This document shows, one piece after another, positions 16,485 through 25,005 of a DNA stretch of 64,000 bases (positions within the stretch are counted from its first letter, which is position 1; every line of letters starts with the position of its first letter). The notes beneath the pieces are model-generated. The model saw only the letters and a program-made list of their open reading frames with translations. It did not search any database and was not told where the DNA came from. The DNA lies in assembly GCF_900103505.1 (NCBI RefSeq), contig NZ_FNIA01000002.1:1-64000 (forward strand). Direction: 5' to 3'. Origin of the DNA: Haloarchaeobius iranensis. Its GTDB lineage: Archaea > Halobacteriota > Halobacteria > Halobacteriales > Natrialbaceae. The translations under genes and the position numbers were made by a program.

Positions 16485-16521
16485 GAGAGCTTTTACCCGC
16501 CCCCCGGTGGACACTCAGAGC
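16485..16521 (+). promoter_or_regulatory. dcd promoter, leaderless
   Basis: GAGAGCTTTTAC (16485-16496) gives a TATA centre about 28 nt before ATG 16522. This supports 16522 rather than the in-frame candidate start at 16507 as the dcd start. Confidence 0.55.
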
Positions 16522-18552
16522 ATGATACTCTCGGACGCGGACATCCTGCGACGCCTCGAACAGGGCGACCTCGTCGTCGAACCGCTCGACGACATCGACC
16601 TGCAGGTGCAGCCGGCGAGCGTCGACCTGCGGCTGGGGCGGGAGTTCCTGGAGTTCCAGCGGACGAACATCCCCTGCATCCACCCGAACTCGGAGAGCGA
16701 GGTGGACGAGTACGTCAGCGAGACGGTCGTCGACCCCGAGGAGGAGTTCATCCTGCACCCGGGCGACTTCGTGCTGGGGACGACGAAGGAGCGCGTGGAG
16801 ATCCCGGCGGACCTCATCGCGCACGTCGAGGGGCGGTCGTCGCTGGGGCGGCTCGCGGTGGTCGTGCACGCATCGCTCCCCTACGATGAGGAGGTGTTCC
16901 TCTGGACCCCGGATGAAGGGTTCGGCTTCTACGAGATAGGCGACATCGTCGAGAACGAACGCTCGGCGCGCGCGGTTGCCTTCGACCCGAAGACGCTGCG
17001 TGTGAGCACGCACCGAGTGACCGACTACATAGAGAACCCGACACAGCGTATCTACCGGGTGACGCTGGACTCTGGGCGCGAGGTCCACGTCACGAAGGAC
17101 CACAACCTCTTCACGCTGGACGAGAACGGCGGTGTGACCCGGATTCCGAGCGAGGACGCAGAGGGGACAGCGGTGATGGTTCCGGGTGAACTTCCGGCGT
17201 CGCCGAGCGAACGGGACACACTGGATCTCCTCGACTACGTGGACGAGGACGAGACGACGGTATACGCGACCGACGGGATTGGAACCGTCGACGAGAGCGC
17301 CATCCCTCCCGGTTCACGGGGGCACTACGACGACGCCAGCAGTGCGCCGTTGACAGCGGTTTCACGGCCCGAACTCCCCGAGTCGGTCGACGTTGCGTTC
17401 AAGCAGAGCTCGAACCGTCTCCCCCGTCGGATTCCCCTGACCGAGGAGTTCGGCTGGGTGCTCGGGTTCTACATAGCAGAAGGGTTCGCCCGCCGGAAAC
17501 AGATTCAGGTCGGGAACACCAGCTCGGAGTTTCTGGACCGGTTCGGGTCGTTCTTCGAGGAGTACGACACCGGTCTCTCGTGGGACGAGCAGGAAGAACT
17601 CACGAAGGTCACGGTCTGTTCGGCGCTCTGGTCGAAGCTGTTCCGAGAACTCGCCGGTGCGGGCGAGGAGAAGACGATTCCTGAGGAGGCGTTCGAATGG
17701 CCAGCGGAGGTACAGGAGGCGCTGCTGAACGGTCTCCTCGACGGCGACGGTTGTCGGCGCGAGCACCGAGATACGCTCTACACCGCCAATCCGGGACTCG
17801 CGAACAGGACGATGTACCTCGCGAGTAGCCTGGGTAAACTCGGCTCGATGTACAGCCGGGAACGGAAGAACCACATTCCGATGAGCGACGTCGACTGGGA
17901 GGGTGAGATGTGGGCCGTCGACGTGAGCGAGCGAAACCGTCACAAGCGCGGGCAGTACGTGCCGGTGCCGACGGAGCTTCTCAAAGAACTCCGTGAGGAA
18001 GCTGGAATGCGGATGGCGGACGCAGCAGAGGCGATGGGTTACGCCTCGAAATCCAGCATCTCGAACGTGGAGAACGAGCAGTACGGCACTGTCAAGCGTG
18101 AGACGCTGCGACGTTTCCGCGACGCCTACGCCGACGCGGGAGCCGACACGACCCGTCTCGACCAGGTTCTCGACGGCGAGATCCGCTTCGAGAAGGTCAC
18201 CGAGGTGACCGAAACGGAGCGAGTCGAACAGACGTACGACCTCGAGGTACAGCCCAGAGGGAGGACGATAGAGAACTTCATCGGCGGTCGCGGTGGGGTG
18301 TTCCTCTCGAACACCGCCGGCCTGTGTGACCCGGGGTACCGCGGGCAGATCACGCTCGAACTCTCCAATCTCGGGAGCGCGCCGGTCGCGCTCACCCCGG
18401 GGATGCGCATCTCCCAGCTGACGTTCACGGAGCTGAAGACGCCGGCGGAGCGCCCCTACGGGACCGAGCGTGGGTCGAAGTACCAGGACCAGAGCGGGCC
18501 GCAGGCGTCGAAGATTCAAGGCGATCACGAGTTTAGTGGAGACCAGAAATGA
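16522..18552 (+). CDS. dcd: dCTP deaminase, interrupted by an intein
   Basis: Dcd deaminates dCTP to dUTP for dTMP synthesis. The 676-codon gene encodes residues 1-117 of the enzyme, a 480-residue intein, and the last 79 residues; the spliced host of 196 aa has the usual Dcd length. Host motifs include [14 protein letters not shown] near residue 33, [14 protein letters not shown] just before the intein, and [19 protein letters not shown] just after it (the catalytic Glu lies in TLELSN). The intein therefore splits the active-site segment, so the enzyme should be inactive until splicing. The stop overlaps the next gene as ATGA. Confidence 0.95.
   Translation: MILSDADILRRLEQGDLVVEPLDDIDLQVQPASVDLRLGREFLEFQRTNIPCIHPNSESEVDEYVSETVVDPEEEFILHPGDFVLGTTKERVEIPADLIAHVEGRSSLGRLAVVVHASLPYDEEVFLWTPDEGFGFYEIGDIVENERSARAVAFDPKTLRVSTHRVTDYIENPTQRIYRVTLDSGREVHVTKDHNLFTLDENGGVTRIPSEDAEGTAVMVPGELPASPSERDTLDLLDYVDEDETTVYATDGIGTVDESAIPPGSRGHYDDASSAPLTAVSRPELPESVDVAFKQSSNRLPRRIPLTEEFGWVLGFYIAEGFARRKQIQVGNTSSEFLDRFGSFFEEYDTGLSWDEQEELTKVTVCSALWSKLFRELAGAGEEKTIPEEAFEWPAEVQEALLNGLLDGDGCRREHRDTLYTANPGLANRTMYLASSLGKLGSMYSRERKNHIPMSDVDWEGEMWAVDVSERNRHKRGQYVPVPTELLKELREEAGMRMADAAEAMGYASKSSISNVENEQYGTVKRETLRRFRDAYADAGADTTRLDQVLDGEIRFEKVTEVTETERVEQTYDLEVQPRGRTIENFIGGRGGVFLSNTAGLCDPGYRGQITLELSNLGSAPVALTPGMRISQLTFTELKTPAERPYGTERGSKYQDQSGPQASKIQGDHEFSGDQK
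16873..18312 (+). other. Intein with homing endonuclease and embedded helix-turn-helix
   Basis: The intein spans Ser118 to Asn597 of the precursor. Block A starts [11 protein letters not shown]; block B is [14 protein letters not shown] with the TxxH pattern; two LAGLIDADG motifs read [10 protein letters not shown] and [11 protein letters not shown]; blocks F and G read [16 protein letters not shown] and GGVFLSN, followed by Thr as the +1 residue. The penultimate residue is Ser rather than the common His. Between the endonuclease and block F (about 17975-18135) is an Xre-like helix-turn-helix ([19 protein letters not shown]). All splicing blocks look intact, so it is probably active in splicing; endonuclease activity is likely but the first motif has Glu in place of Asp. 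Confidence 0.92.
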
Positions 18553-19445
18553 GATTCGTCGAGGAGATCGTCGTCGAGGAGTTCCTCCCGACGTTCCGCT
18601 CGATGCTCGCGGAGGACCTGCGCGACCGCGGGTTCACCCAGAGCGAGGTCGCGGAGGCACTCGGCATCAGCCAGTCCGCGGTGTCGAAGTACGCACACGG
18701 CGACGTGACTCGACGGCAGGAGTTCGTCGAGGACGAACGGGTCCAGGAGCTCGTCGCACGCGTCGGTGAGGGGCTCGCGTCGGACACGATGCGCCCGGTC
18801 CAGGGTCTCGTGGAGGCGGAGGTGGTCATCCGGCAGCTCGAGCGCGGTGACCTGCTGGCGGCGATACACAGGGAGCAGATGCCGGAGCTGGCGGAGTACG
18901 GCGCCGAGTTCGCCATCCACGACCCGGACAGCGACCTGCGCAGCGCCGAGCGCGTGCTGTCGTCGCTCCGGCGCGGGCTGCGCGTGCTGGAGAACACGAG
19001 CGGGTTCGCGGGGCTCATCCCGAACGTGGGTTCGAACCTGGTGGCGTGTACGCCCGACGCGACCACTATCGACGACGTGGCGGGGGTACCGGGCCGCATC
19101 GTTGACGTGAAGGGCCGGGCGACGATTCCGGCCGAACCCGAGTTCGGCGTCAGCGAGTACGTCGCGAGCGTGTTGCTGGCGGCGCGCGATGCCGGCAGCG
19201 GTGTCAACGCGGCGGCGAACATCCGCTACGACCCCGACATCGTCGCGGCGCTGGAGGAAGGTGGCTACGTGACGGCGGCGTTCGAGAGCGAGGGCGACGT
19301 GGCTGCGGGCGTCGCGGCGGCGCTCGACGAGACGCCGGACGCGACGGTGCTGTACCAGACCGGCGCGGTCGGCATCGAGCCCATCTGCTACGTGCTCGGC
19401 GACGACCCCGTCGCCGTCGCGGAGACGATACGCGAGCTGACATGA
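18549..19445 (+). CDS. thiR: ThiR-type thiamine regulator (HTH plus ThiN domain)
   Basis: The 298-residue protein has an N-terminal helix-turn-helix ([20 protein letters not shown], residues 29-48) and a C-terminal ThiN-like domain (about 120-298; [36 protein letters not shown]). In archaea this fusion acts as the thiamine-phosphate sensing repressor ThiR, whereas ThiN fused to ThiD is enzymatic. It overlaps dcd by ATGA and the next methyltransferase by ATGA. The thi4 gene, a likely target, is 3.8 kb downstream with a palindrome between its TATA box and start. Confidence 0.88.
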   Translation: MRFVEEIVVEEFLPTFRSMLAEDLRDRGFTQSEVAEALGISQSAVSKYAHGDVTRRQEFVEDERVQELVARVGEGLASDTMRPVQGLVEAEVVIRQLERGDLLAAIHREQMPELAEYGAEFAIHDPDSDLRSAERVLSSLRRGLRVLENTSGFAGLIPNVGSNLVACTPDATTIDDVAGVPGRIVDVKGRATIPAEPEFGVSEYVASVLLAARDAGSGVNAAANIRYDPDIVAALEEGGYVTAAFESEGDVAAGVAAALDETPDATVLYQTGAVGIEPICYVLGDDPVAVAETIRELT

Positions 19446-20113
19446 GCGACGGCACCGCCGCCGCGCGAGCCTTCTACGGTCGGTGGGCGGGGCTGTACGA
19501 CCTGCTGGCGACGTACGTTCCCGGCGTCGGTGAGTTGCGCGACCACGCAGCGCGGGTGCTCGCTCTCGACCGGGGCGACACCGTCGTCGAGATGGGCTGT
19601 GGCACCGGCGCGAACCTGCCGTACCTCCGCGAGCAGGTCGGCCCCGAGGGCACCGTCGTCGGGGTGGACTACACCCGCGGGATGCTCGACCAGGCCCGCG
19701 AACTCGTCGACAGGAGGGGCTGGGAGAACGTCCACCTCGTCCACGGCGACGCGACCGCTCCCCCGGTTTCGGAGCCGGTCGACGGCGTCCTCGCGACGTT
19801 CGTCTCGGGGATGCTCGCGGAGCCCGCCGCGGCCGTCGACGGCTGGTGCGACCTCGCGCCCGACGGGACGGTCGTGCTCGTGGACGCGGCGCTCTCTCAC
19901 GACTCGCGGGCCGCACCGGTGAACGCGCTCTTTCGCGCGCTGACGATACTTTCGACGCCGCCGACGCTGCAGTTCCGGTACGACCCACCGCCGCACGAAC
20001 TGCTCCGCGAGCGGGTCGAGTCGGCCCGGGACGCGCTGCTGGGCCGAGCGCGGGCGAGCCACCGCGAGGAGCGCGTGCTGGGTCTCGTCCGGCTGACAGG
20101 CGGGCGACTCTGA
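19442..20113 (+). CDS. Class I SAM-dependent methyltransferase
   Basis: The 223-residue protein has the Rossmann methyltransferase core: motif I VVEMGCGTGANLPYL near residue 48, the acidic loop VVGVDYTRGML near 73, and GWENVHLVHGDAT near 97. It resembles UbiE/COQ5-like methyltransferases with an N-terminal FYGRWAGLYDLLA. The substrate cannot be told from sequence. The start overlaps the thiR stop as ATGA, so dcd, thiR and this gene form one coupled run. Confidence 0.88.
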   Translation: MSDGTAAARAFYGRWAGLYDLLATYVPGVGELRDHAARVLALDRGDTVVEMGCGTGANLPYLREQVGPEGTVVGVDYTRGMLDQARELVDRRGWENVHLVHGDATAPPVSEPVDGVLATFVSGMLAEPAAAVDGWCDLAPDGTVVLVDAALSHDSRAAPVNALFRALTILSTPPTLQFRYDPPPHELLRERVESARDALLGRARASHREERVLGLVRLTGGRL

Positions 20114-20175
20114 GTCACGTCACCGGGACACACGGGACGGCAAACTGTTTTCGTCGGGGTGTGAAATGCAACGGT

Positions 20176-21732
20176 ATGGTCGACGCCCGCGAGTACCACG
20201 AACGCACGAAACACACACCGCAGCAGTTCCGCGAGATGGAGTTCGAGTTGGACTTCGACAACCAGCCGCGCTCGTGGAAGGTGTACGCCGACCTGCCGCG
20301 GCGGTCGCTCGGTGCCGTGGTCGAGCCACCGGAAACGCCAGCGCTCTCGGCCGTCGCCACGGCGACTGCCGTCCCCGGGAGCGCGCCGGGTGAGCCACCC
20401 GAAGTAGGGCTCGAACCGCTGTCGGGCGACGCACTCACGACCCTCTGTCACTACGCGAACGGCGTCACGAAGACGCTGGAGCGTGGCGGTGAGCCGGTCG
20501 CCTTCCGGGCGGCCTCCTGCACGGGGAAGCTGTACCACGTCGACTGCTACGTGGTCTGTGGCGACCTGGACGGGGTCGACGCCGGGGTCTACCAGTACGA
20601 CCCCGAGAGCGACGCGTTCCACGTGCTACGCGAGGGCGACTACCGGGGTGTGCTCGCGGTGGCGACCGGCGGACAGGAGGGTGTCGCCGAGGCACCGGTC
20701 ACCGTCGTCGCGACGTCGACCTGGTGGCGCAACGCCTGGAAGTACCGGGACCGAACCTACCGGCACGCCTTCTGGGACTCGGGCACCGTCCTCGCGAACC
20801 TGCTCGCGGCCGCCCACGCCGGTGGTCGACGCGCCGAGGTCGTGGCGGGCTTCGCCGACGCACCAGTGGTGGATCTGCTGGGGCTCGACCCCGTGGACGA
20901 GGGGCCGCTCGCGCTGGTCCCGGTCGGGGGCGACGACCCCGCGCCGGACGGACCCGACATCGACCCCATCGACCCCGAGGTGCTCCTCGACTCCGGCCCT
21001 GTCGACTACCCGCTCGTCCACGATGCCTGGGAACAGAGCTCCCTGCCCGACGGCGACGCGGCGCGGGAGTGGCGCGGTCGGGTCCCGGCGGACGAGGCTG
21101 ACGGCACGGCCGAGTTGCTGGGGACACACGGACCGGGCAGCGACGAGCGCCTCGAACTCGACCCGGTCGAAGCCGAGACGGCCTCGGCCCGCCCGCTCGG
21201 GAACACCATCCGTCGGCGCGGCTCGGCGCGCGAGTACAGCCACGACGCCATCAGCGACCGACTGTTCGCGACGGTGCTCGACCGCGCCCTCGCCGGCGTC
21301 CCGACGGACTGCTTCGACGGCGGTCACGGCGTGCTCGACCACTACTGCCTCGTCCACGCCGTCGACGGCATCGAGTCCGGGGCCTACCAGTACCACCCCG
21401 ACGAGGGCTGTCTCGAACGCCTCGGCGCCACCGACAGGGAGACCGCAGGCGACCTCGCCGCCGGCCAGTCGGTCGTCGGTGACGCCGCGGTGAACGTCTA
21501 CACGATGGCCGACGTGGACGCGCTCGTCGAGCTGTTCGGGAACCGAGGCTACCGGCTCGCCCAGCTCCAGGCCGGCGTCGAACTCGGCCGGCTCTACCTC
21601 ACCACCTACGCCCATCGCCGGCTCGGCGGCCGCGGGTTCACCTTCTTCGACGACCTCGTCACCGACCACCTCTCGCCCCGCGCGGCGAACCAGACGCCGA
21701 TGACGCTGTTCGCGTTCGGCAAGCCAGCCTGA
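20176..21732 (+). CDS. SagB-like double nitroreductase-domain protein
   Basis: The 518-residue protein contains two nitroreductase-fold halves of the SagB/ThcOx type. In half 1 (about 75-270), GVYQYDPESDAFHVLREGD is followed by WWRNAWKYRDRTYRHAFWDSG. In half 2 (about 330-518), RRRGSAREYSHDAIS is the FMN-binding signature, followed by GAYQYHPDEGCLERLGATD. Classical SagB proteins oxidise azolines in peptide toxins; haloarchaeal members are uncharacterised. No precursor peptide or cyclodehydratase gene is visible nearby. ATG at 20176 is chosen for the N-terminus MVDAREYHERTKH; the upstream frame overlaps the methyltransferase gene. Confidence 0.82.
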   Translation: MVDAREYHERTKHTPQQFREMEFELDFDNQPRSWKVYADLPRRSLGAVVEPPETPALSAVATATAVPGSAPGEPPEVGLEPLSGDALTTLCHYANGVTKTLERGGEPVAFRAASCTGKLYHVDCYVVCGDLDGVDAGVYQYDPESDAFHVLREGDYRGVLAVATGGQEGVAEAPVTVVATSTWWRNAWKYRDRTYRHAFWDSGTVLANLLAAAHAGGRRAEVVAGFADAPVVDLLGLDPVDEGPLALVPVGGDDPAPDGPDIDPIDPEVLLDSGPVDYPLVHDAWEQSSLPDGDAAREWRGRVPADEADGTAELLGTHGPGSDERLELDPVEAETASARPLGNTIRRRGSAREYSHDAISDRLFATVLDRALAGVPTDCFDGGHGVLDHYCLVHAVDGIESGAYQYHPDEGCLERLGATDRETAGDLAAGQSVVGDAAVNVYTMADVDALVELFGNRGYRLAQLQAGVELGRLYLTTYAHRRLGGRGFTFFDDLVTDHLSPRAANQTPMTLFAFGKPA

Positions 21733-21783
21733 TGGGTCCCAACGCGGCACAAGAACTTTCGTAGACTGATACGTCAGTGGCGT

Positions 21784-22329
21784 ATGCAAACGAACCGTTA
21801 CGTCGCCGTCGCGCTCGCAGTCGTCCTCTGCCTGTCGCTGGCCGGGTGTACCGAGGACTTCGGGGGTGGCAGCGAGGACTCGTACGGCATCGGCGAGACG
21901 GCGGAGCTCGGCCAGGAGAACACGACCATCGCGGTCACGGTCGACGACTACCGGTTCGCCGGTTCCTACGACGCCGCCGACGACTCCGGCGGCACGCAGA
22001 CCGTCACCGCGCCGGACGGCGAGCAGTTCCTCCTCGTGAAGGTGACCGTCGAGAACGTCGGGAACGAGGACGGTGCGACCCCGGCGGTCGCAGTCAGGCC
22101 GCGGAACACCACCGCCAACGACCCGGACGGCGCGCCCACGTGGGCGAGCGACGGCCTGTACCGGAGCGTCCGGCCGCTCCCGACCGGCGACTCGCGGACG
22201 GGCTGGGTCCGTGCGACCGTCGCCGACAACGTGACCGCGGCCGACGCCGAGGTCGCCTTCTCGACCGACATCCTCGTCACCTCGGGCGAGTACAAGTGGC
22301 TGCTCGTGGCGAACGACGACGAGGAGTAG
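21784..22329 (+). CDS. Lipoprotein with DUF4352-like domain
   Basis: This 181-residue exported protein has a signal ending in the lipobox LSLAGC (Cys22), an acidic linker, and a beta-sandwich domain of the DUF4352 type (FLLVKVTVENVGNEDGATP near residue 80, then a YRSVRPLPTGDSRTGWV segment). Proteins of this kind sit on the outer membrane face with unknown ligands. The promoter region contains a short inverted repeat, ACTGA-TACG-TCAGT, at 21765-21778. It is convergent with thi4. Confidence 0.82.
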   Translation: MQTNRYVAVALAVVLCLSLAGCTEDFGGGSEDSYGIGETAELGQENTTIAVTVDDYRFAGSYDAADDSGGTQTVTAPDGEQFLLVKVTVENVGNEDGATPAVAVRPRNTTANDPDGAPTWASDGLYRSVRPLPTGDSRTGWVRATVADNVTAADAEVAFSTDILVTSGEYKWLLVANDDEE

Positions 22330-22344
22330 GGGGAGGGTGACCGT

Positions 22345-23280
22345 CTAGTCGTCAGCGGGGGCGGCAGCGCGCGAGTCCGAGAGCGTCACGGGCTCGACGT
22401 CCTTGTCGAGTTCGTCCAGCGCGACCTGTGCGGCCTTCTTCCCGGAGACGAGCATCGCGCCGAACGTCGGGCCCATGCGCGGGAGCCCGTAGGCGGTGGC
22501 GACGGCCATGCCGCTGGCGACGAGACCGTCGTGGACGACGCCGGTGTGCTCGACGACCTCGTCCTCGCTGCGGCCGACCCACATGGAGTCGTGGCCGGGC
22601 GAGTCGTGGCCGGGCGCGCCGTAGCTGTCGTCGCCGGTCTGGTCCATGACCTCGCCGCGCTCGTTGGCGGCCTGGATGCCCGGCGCGTCGAGGACGCCGC
22701 GCTCGTCGAGCTTGTTGATGGCCATGGCGTCGTGGCCGGTGGAGTCGATGACGAGGTCGGCCTCGACGGCGACGGGGTCGACGCAGGTGATCTCGCGGGG
22801 GAGCGCGTGGACCGGCGTGTAGTTCATGACGATGCCGGAGACGCGGTGGTCCTCGCGGACGACGATGTCCGTGAACTCGGTCATGTTCTGCATCTTCGCG
22901 CCGGCGTCGCAGGCGGCCTTGATGAGGCCCGAACACGCCTCGGGGCCGTTGGCGACGTACAGCCCGTCGACGTCACCGGCCTCGTCGTACTCGACGTCGA
23001 GGTCGTCGAGGATACCCTGGGCGGGGTCCCGGACGGTCACCTTGTTCATCAGGAAGCCGCCGAGCCAGAAGCCGCCGCCGAGGTAGTTGTTCTTCTCGAC
23101 GACCATCACCTTCACGCCGCGCTCGGCGAGCTCCTTCGCAGCGGTCAGTCCCGACGGGCCACCGCCGACGATGATGACCTCGCTGTCGCTGAAGTCGAGG
23201 AACTCCTCGCTCCACTCCTGCCCGATTGCGCGCGTTACCTCCGCTTCGCCGACGTCCGCGAACGAGTCGAAGTCGTCCAT
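22345..23280 (-). CDS. thi4: Thiazole synthase Thi4 (thiamine biosynthesis)
   Basis: Thi4 makes the adenylated thiazole moiety of thiamine from NAD and glycine. The 311-residue protein has the dinucleotide loop [20 protein letters not shown] (residues 35-54), [18 protein letters not shown] near 64, and the C-terminal [21 protein letters not shown]. Cys166 in REITCVDP occupies the position of the sulfur-donor Cys of yeast THI4, reported as required in Haloferax Thi4; many other archaeal Thi4 proteins have His there and use free sulfide. ATG at 23280 fits a leaderless start 26 nt from a TATA box. Confidence 0.93.
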   Translation of the reverse strand: MDDFDSFADVGEAEVTRAIGQEWSEEFLDFSDSEVIIVGGGPSGLTAAKELAERGVKVMVVEKNNYLGGGFWLGGFLMNKVTVRDPAQGILDDLDVEYDEAGDVDGLYVANGPEACSGLIKAACDAGAKMQNMTEFTDIVVREDHRVSGIVMNYTPVHALPREITCVDPVAVEADLVIDSTGHDAMAINKLDERGVLDAPGIQAANERGEVMDQTGDDSYGAPGHDSPGHDSMWVGRSEDEVVEHTGVVHDGLVASGMAVATAYGLPRMGPTFGAMLVSGKKAAQVALDELDKDVEPVTLSDSRAAAPADD

Positions 23281-23312
23281 ACAACCTAGTGGTACCACCT
23301 AGATGTAAAAGG
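23281..23312 (-). promoter_or_regulatory. thi4 promoter with operator-like palindrome
   Basis: A minus-strand TATA-like box (CCTTTTACATCT, 23311-23300) is followed by a 10-bp perfect palindrome, GTGGTACCAC (23289-23298), embedded in a longer imperfect one, just before the start codon. A protein bound here would block a leaderless transcript. ThiR, encoded at 18.5 kb, is the natural candidate. The 250 bp beyond, up to 23552, show nothing I can name. Confidence 0.6.
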
Positions 23313-23552
23313 TGTTGCGGTCCGCGAGGGGAGGGTCCGAGATGGGCGCTCCTGTTCGGTTCCCGGAGTCGAAACACTCGCCAGCGAGCGCAGCCAGAGC
23401 ACCGCAGGCGCTCGCCGACACCGACTGGGGGGCTCAGACGTCGTCGCAGGTGCCGTGTGGACTGGTCCGTCCAGTGCCCACCGGCCGCGACCCCGGCACA
23501 GCCACACGCCGGTGGTCAGAAGTCGACGCCACTCGCGAACGGACGCCCGGGT

Positions 23553-24161
23553 TCACGCTGACCGCAGGACAGAGAGCAGTTCGTTCCGATAGGACCCGGG
23601 GTCGTCGGCCACCCCGGGCGCGACGGCGTCCAGCCCGTCGGTCGGGTACGCGCCGCCGGCGAGCCTGAACTGCCCATCGGCCAGCCAGACAGAGAGCCAG
23701 CCCTCGACGGCGACGTCGGCCGGGCGGTCGGAGGGGCCATCGAGCGCGTCCGTCAGCGGAAGCGCCGCCTCGTACCGGGTGAGACGAGCCCGCGCGCCGG
23801 TCTCCGTCCGCATGCGCTCGCTCCGGTGTCGCTCGACGCTCCGGAACCCCCGCTCGCGCAGGTCGTCGGCGAACTGACGGCGGGCCGAGGAGACGACGGT
23901 CGGGGACAGCGACGCCGGGCCGACGCCGGGCATCAACGGCGGCTGGAACGAGAGCTGGGTGGCGAAACAGAACCGCCAGGGCTGGTCGAGCGCGCCGTCG
24001 GTCGCCTCGCGCACCGCCGCGCGCAGGTCGGCGTCCTCGTACAGCCGTGTCGCGCCGAGCACTCGCACCGTCGCGAGGTCGAACACGACCTCGGTGGACT
24101 CGTCACTGAGCCGCCAGCCGTCGCCGTCCGGCGCGAGTGCGGGGTACGGCGACGCCGACAT
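23553..24161 (-). CDS. Hypothetical protein, 202 aa
   Basis: I do not recognise this protein. It is soluble, without signal peptide or membrane segment, and begins with a beta-rich part (WRLSDESTEVVFDLATVRVLG) followed by an Arg-rich helical middle (residues 90-130) and a second beta-rich region (VAVEGWLSVWLADGQFRLAG). One nucleotide separates its ATG from the stop of the preceding gene, so the two are probably co-translated. Both may be in one operon with the AAA+ gene upstream (27.0-25.0 kb). Confidence 0.75.
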   Translation of the reverse strand: MSASPYPALAPDGDGWRLSDESTEVVFDLATVRVLGATRLYEDADLRAAVREATDGALDQPWRFCFATQLSFQPPLMPGVGPASLSPTVVSSARRQFADDLRERGFRSVERHRSERMRTETGARARLTRYEAALPLTDALDGPSDRPADVAVEGWLSVWLADGQFRLAGGAYPTDGLDAVAPGVADDPGSYRNELLSVLRSA

Positions 24162-24162
24162 C

Positions 24163-24942
24163 TCAGGCCTCGGGGAGCTGCGTGGTCCCGTCCGCGGTGT
24201 GGACCGTACTGGCGCCCTCGACGACGACCGCCCAGGAGGTGACGAGCGAGCCGTCGTCGAAGCTGTGCTCGGGGACGAGCGGCATCGCGACCGGCTCGAA
24301 GTCGTGCTGGCGCATGGCCTTGATGGTGCCGAAGCGACCGAGTTCGCTCCCCCAGCGGTCGTAGACGTGGAACGTCTTGTCGCCGCCGCGCTTGTACGAC
24401 AGGGGGAACGCGTCGGCCGACGGGCAGGCGAGCGCGTCGACGTCGTCGAAGCGGGCGAGAATCTCGTCGCCGTCCTCCAGGACCACCTGCTTGCGGTCGG
24501 AGCCAGTCCGGTCCCCGTCGTCGGCCTCCGGCGGGTCGCGCTCGCGCCAGACGAGGTCGCCCGCCGGCGCCAGGGCGTAGTGGCCGTTCGCGAGGGGGAC
24601 GCGGTCGGGGCCGTCGTAGAAGGTCCGGCAGCGGTCCTCGTCCTCGGCGGCGACGCAGTACGGCCTGTCGAGCACCTCGACGACCGCCGCGAGTGCGTCC
24701 ACGTCCGGGACGACGAACAGCGCGTCGTGACCGTGGGCGAGGACCGACGCGAACTCCGGTACCAGCGCCGCGGGCTCGACCTGCGGGTCGTCGAGCGCGA
24801 CGACCGCCAGCGGTCGGTCGGTGCCGGTCAGCCGCCGGGTCCCGCCGCGTGGGTCGCCTACCACGGCGTGGCTCGCGGTTCGTAGCTCGTAGCCGGCCCG
24901 TTCCAGCACCGCCTCTCCGTGGTCGTGTTCGGTCGGTTCCAT
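24163..24942 (-). CDS. Hypothetical protein, 259 aa
   Basis: I do not recognise this protein. It contains an alpha/beta N-terminal part (DRPLAVVALDDPQVEPAALV; HGHDALFVVPDVDALAAVVE, residues 45-95) and a C-terminal beta-rich part ending GASTVHTADGTTQL. The end segment SWAVVVEGASTVHT looks like a small beta-sandwich. ATG at 24942 (MEPTEHDHGE) is preferred over the upstream ATG at 24957 by its position. It is followed after 1 nt by the 202-aa gene and preceded by the AAA+ gene after about 63 nt. Confidence 0.75.
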   Translation of the reverse strand: MEPTEHDHGEAVLERAGYELRTASHAVVGDPRGGTRRLTGTDRPLAVVALDDPQVEPAALVPEFASVLAHGHDALFVVPDVDALAAVVEVLDRPYCVAAEDEDRCRTFYDGPDRVPLANGHYALAPAGDLVWRERDPPEADDGDRTGSDRKQVVLEDGDEILARFDDVDALACPSADAFPLSYKRGGDKTFHVYDRWGSELGRFGTIKAMRQHDFEPVAMPLVPEHSFDDGSLVTSWAVVVEGASTVHTADGTTQLPEA

Positions 24943-25005
24943 GCGAGAAGTTCGCACTCCGGACGCTTGAACGTTCGGCAGGAACAGCGAGGCGGCGATC
25001 CCGGC

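Noticed and set aside
16507-16521. Start of dcd at 16507
   Set aside because: The TATA-like box at about 16490 fits ATG 16522, and Dcd proteins begin with MILSD-type sequence.
23299-23552. Small ORFs in the gap between thi4 and the 202-aa gene
   Set aside because: Translations are Arg/Pro/Thr-rich without acidic bias and none has a promoter or a recognisable domain.
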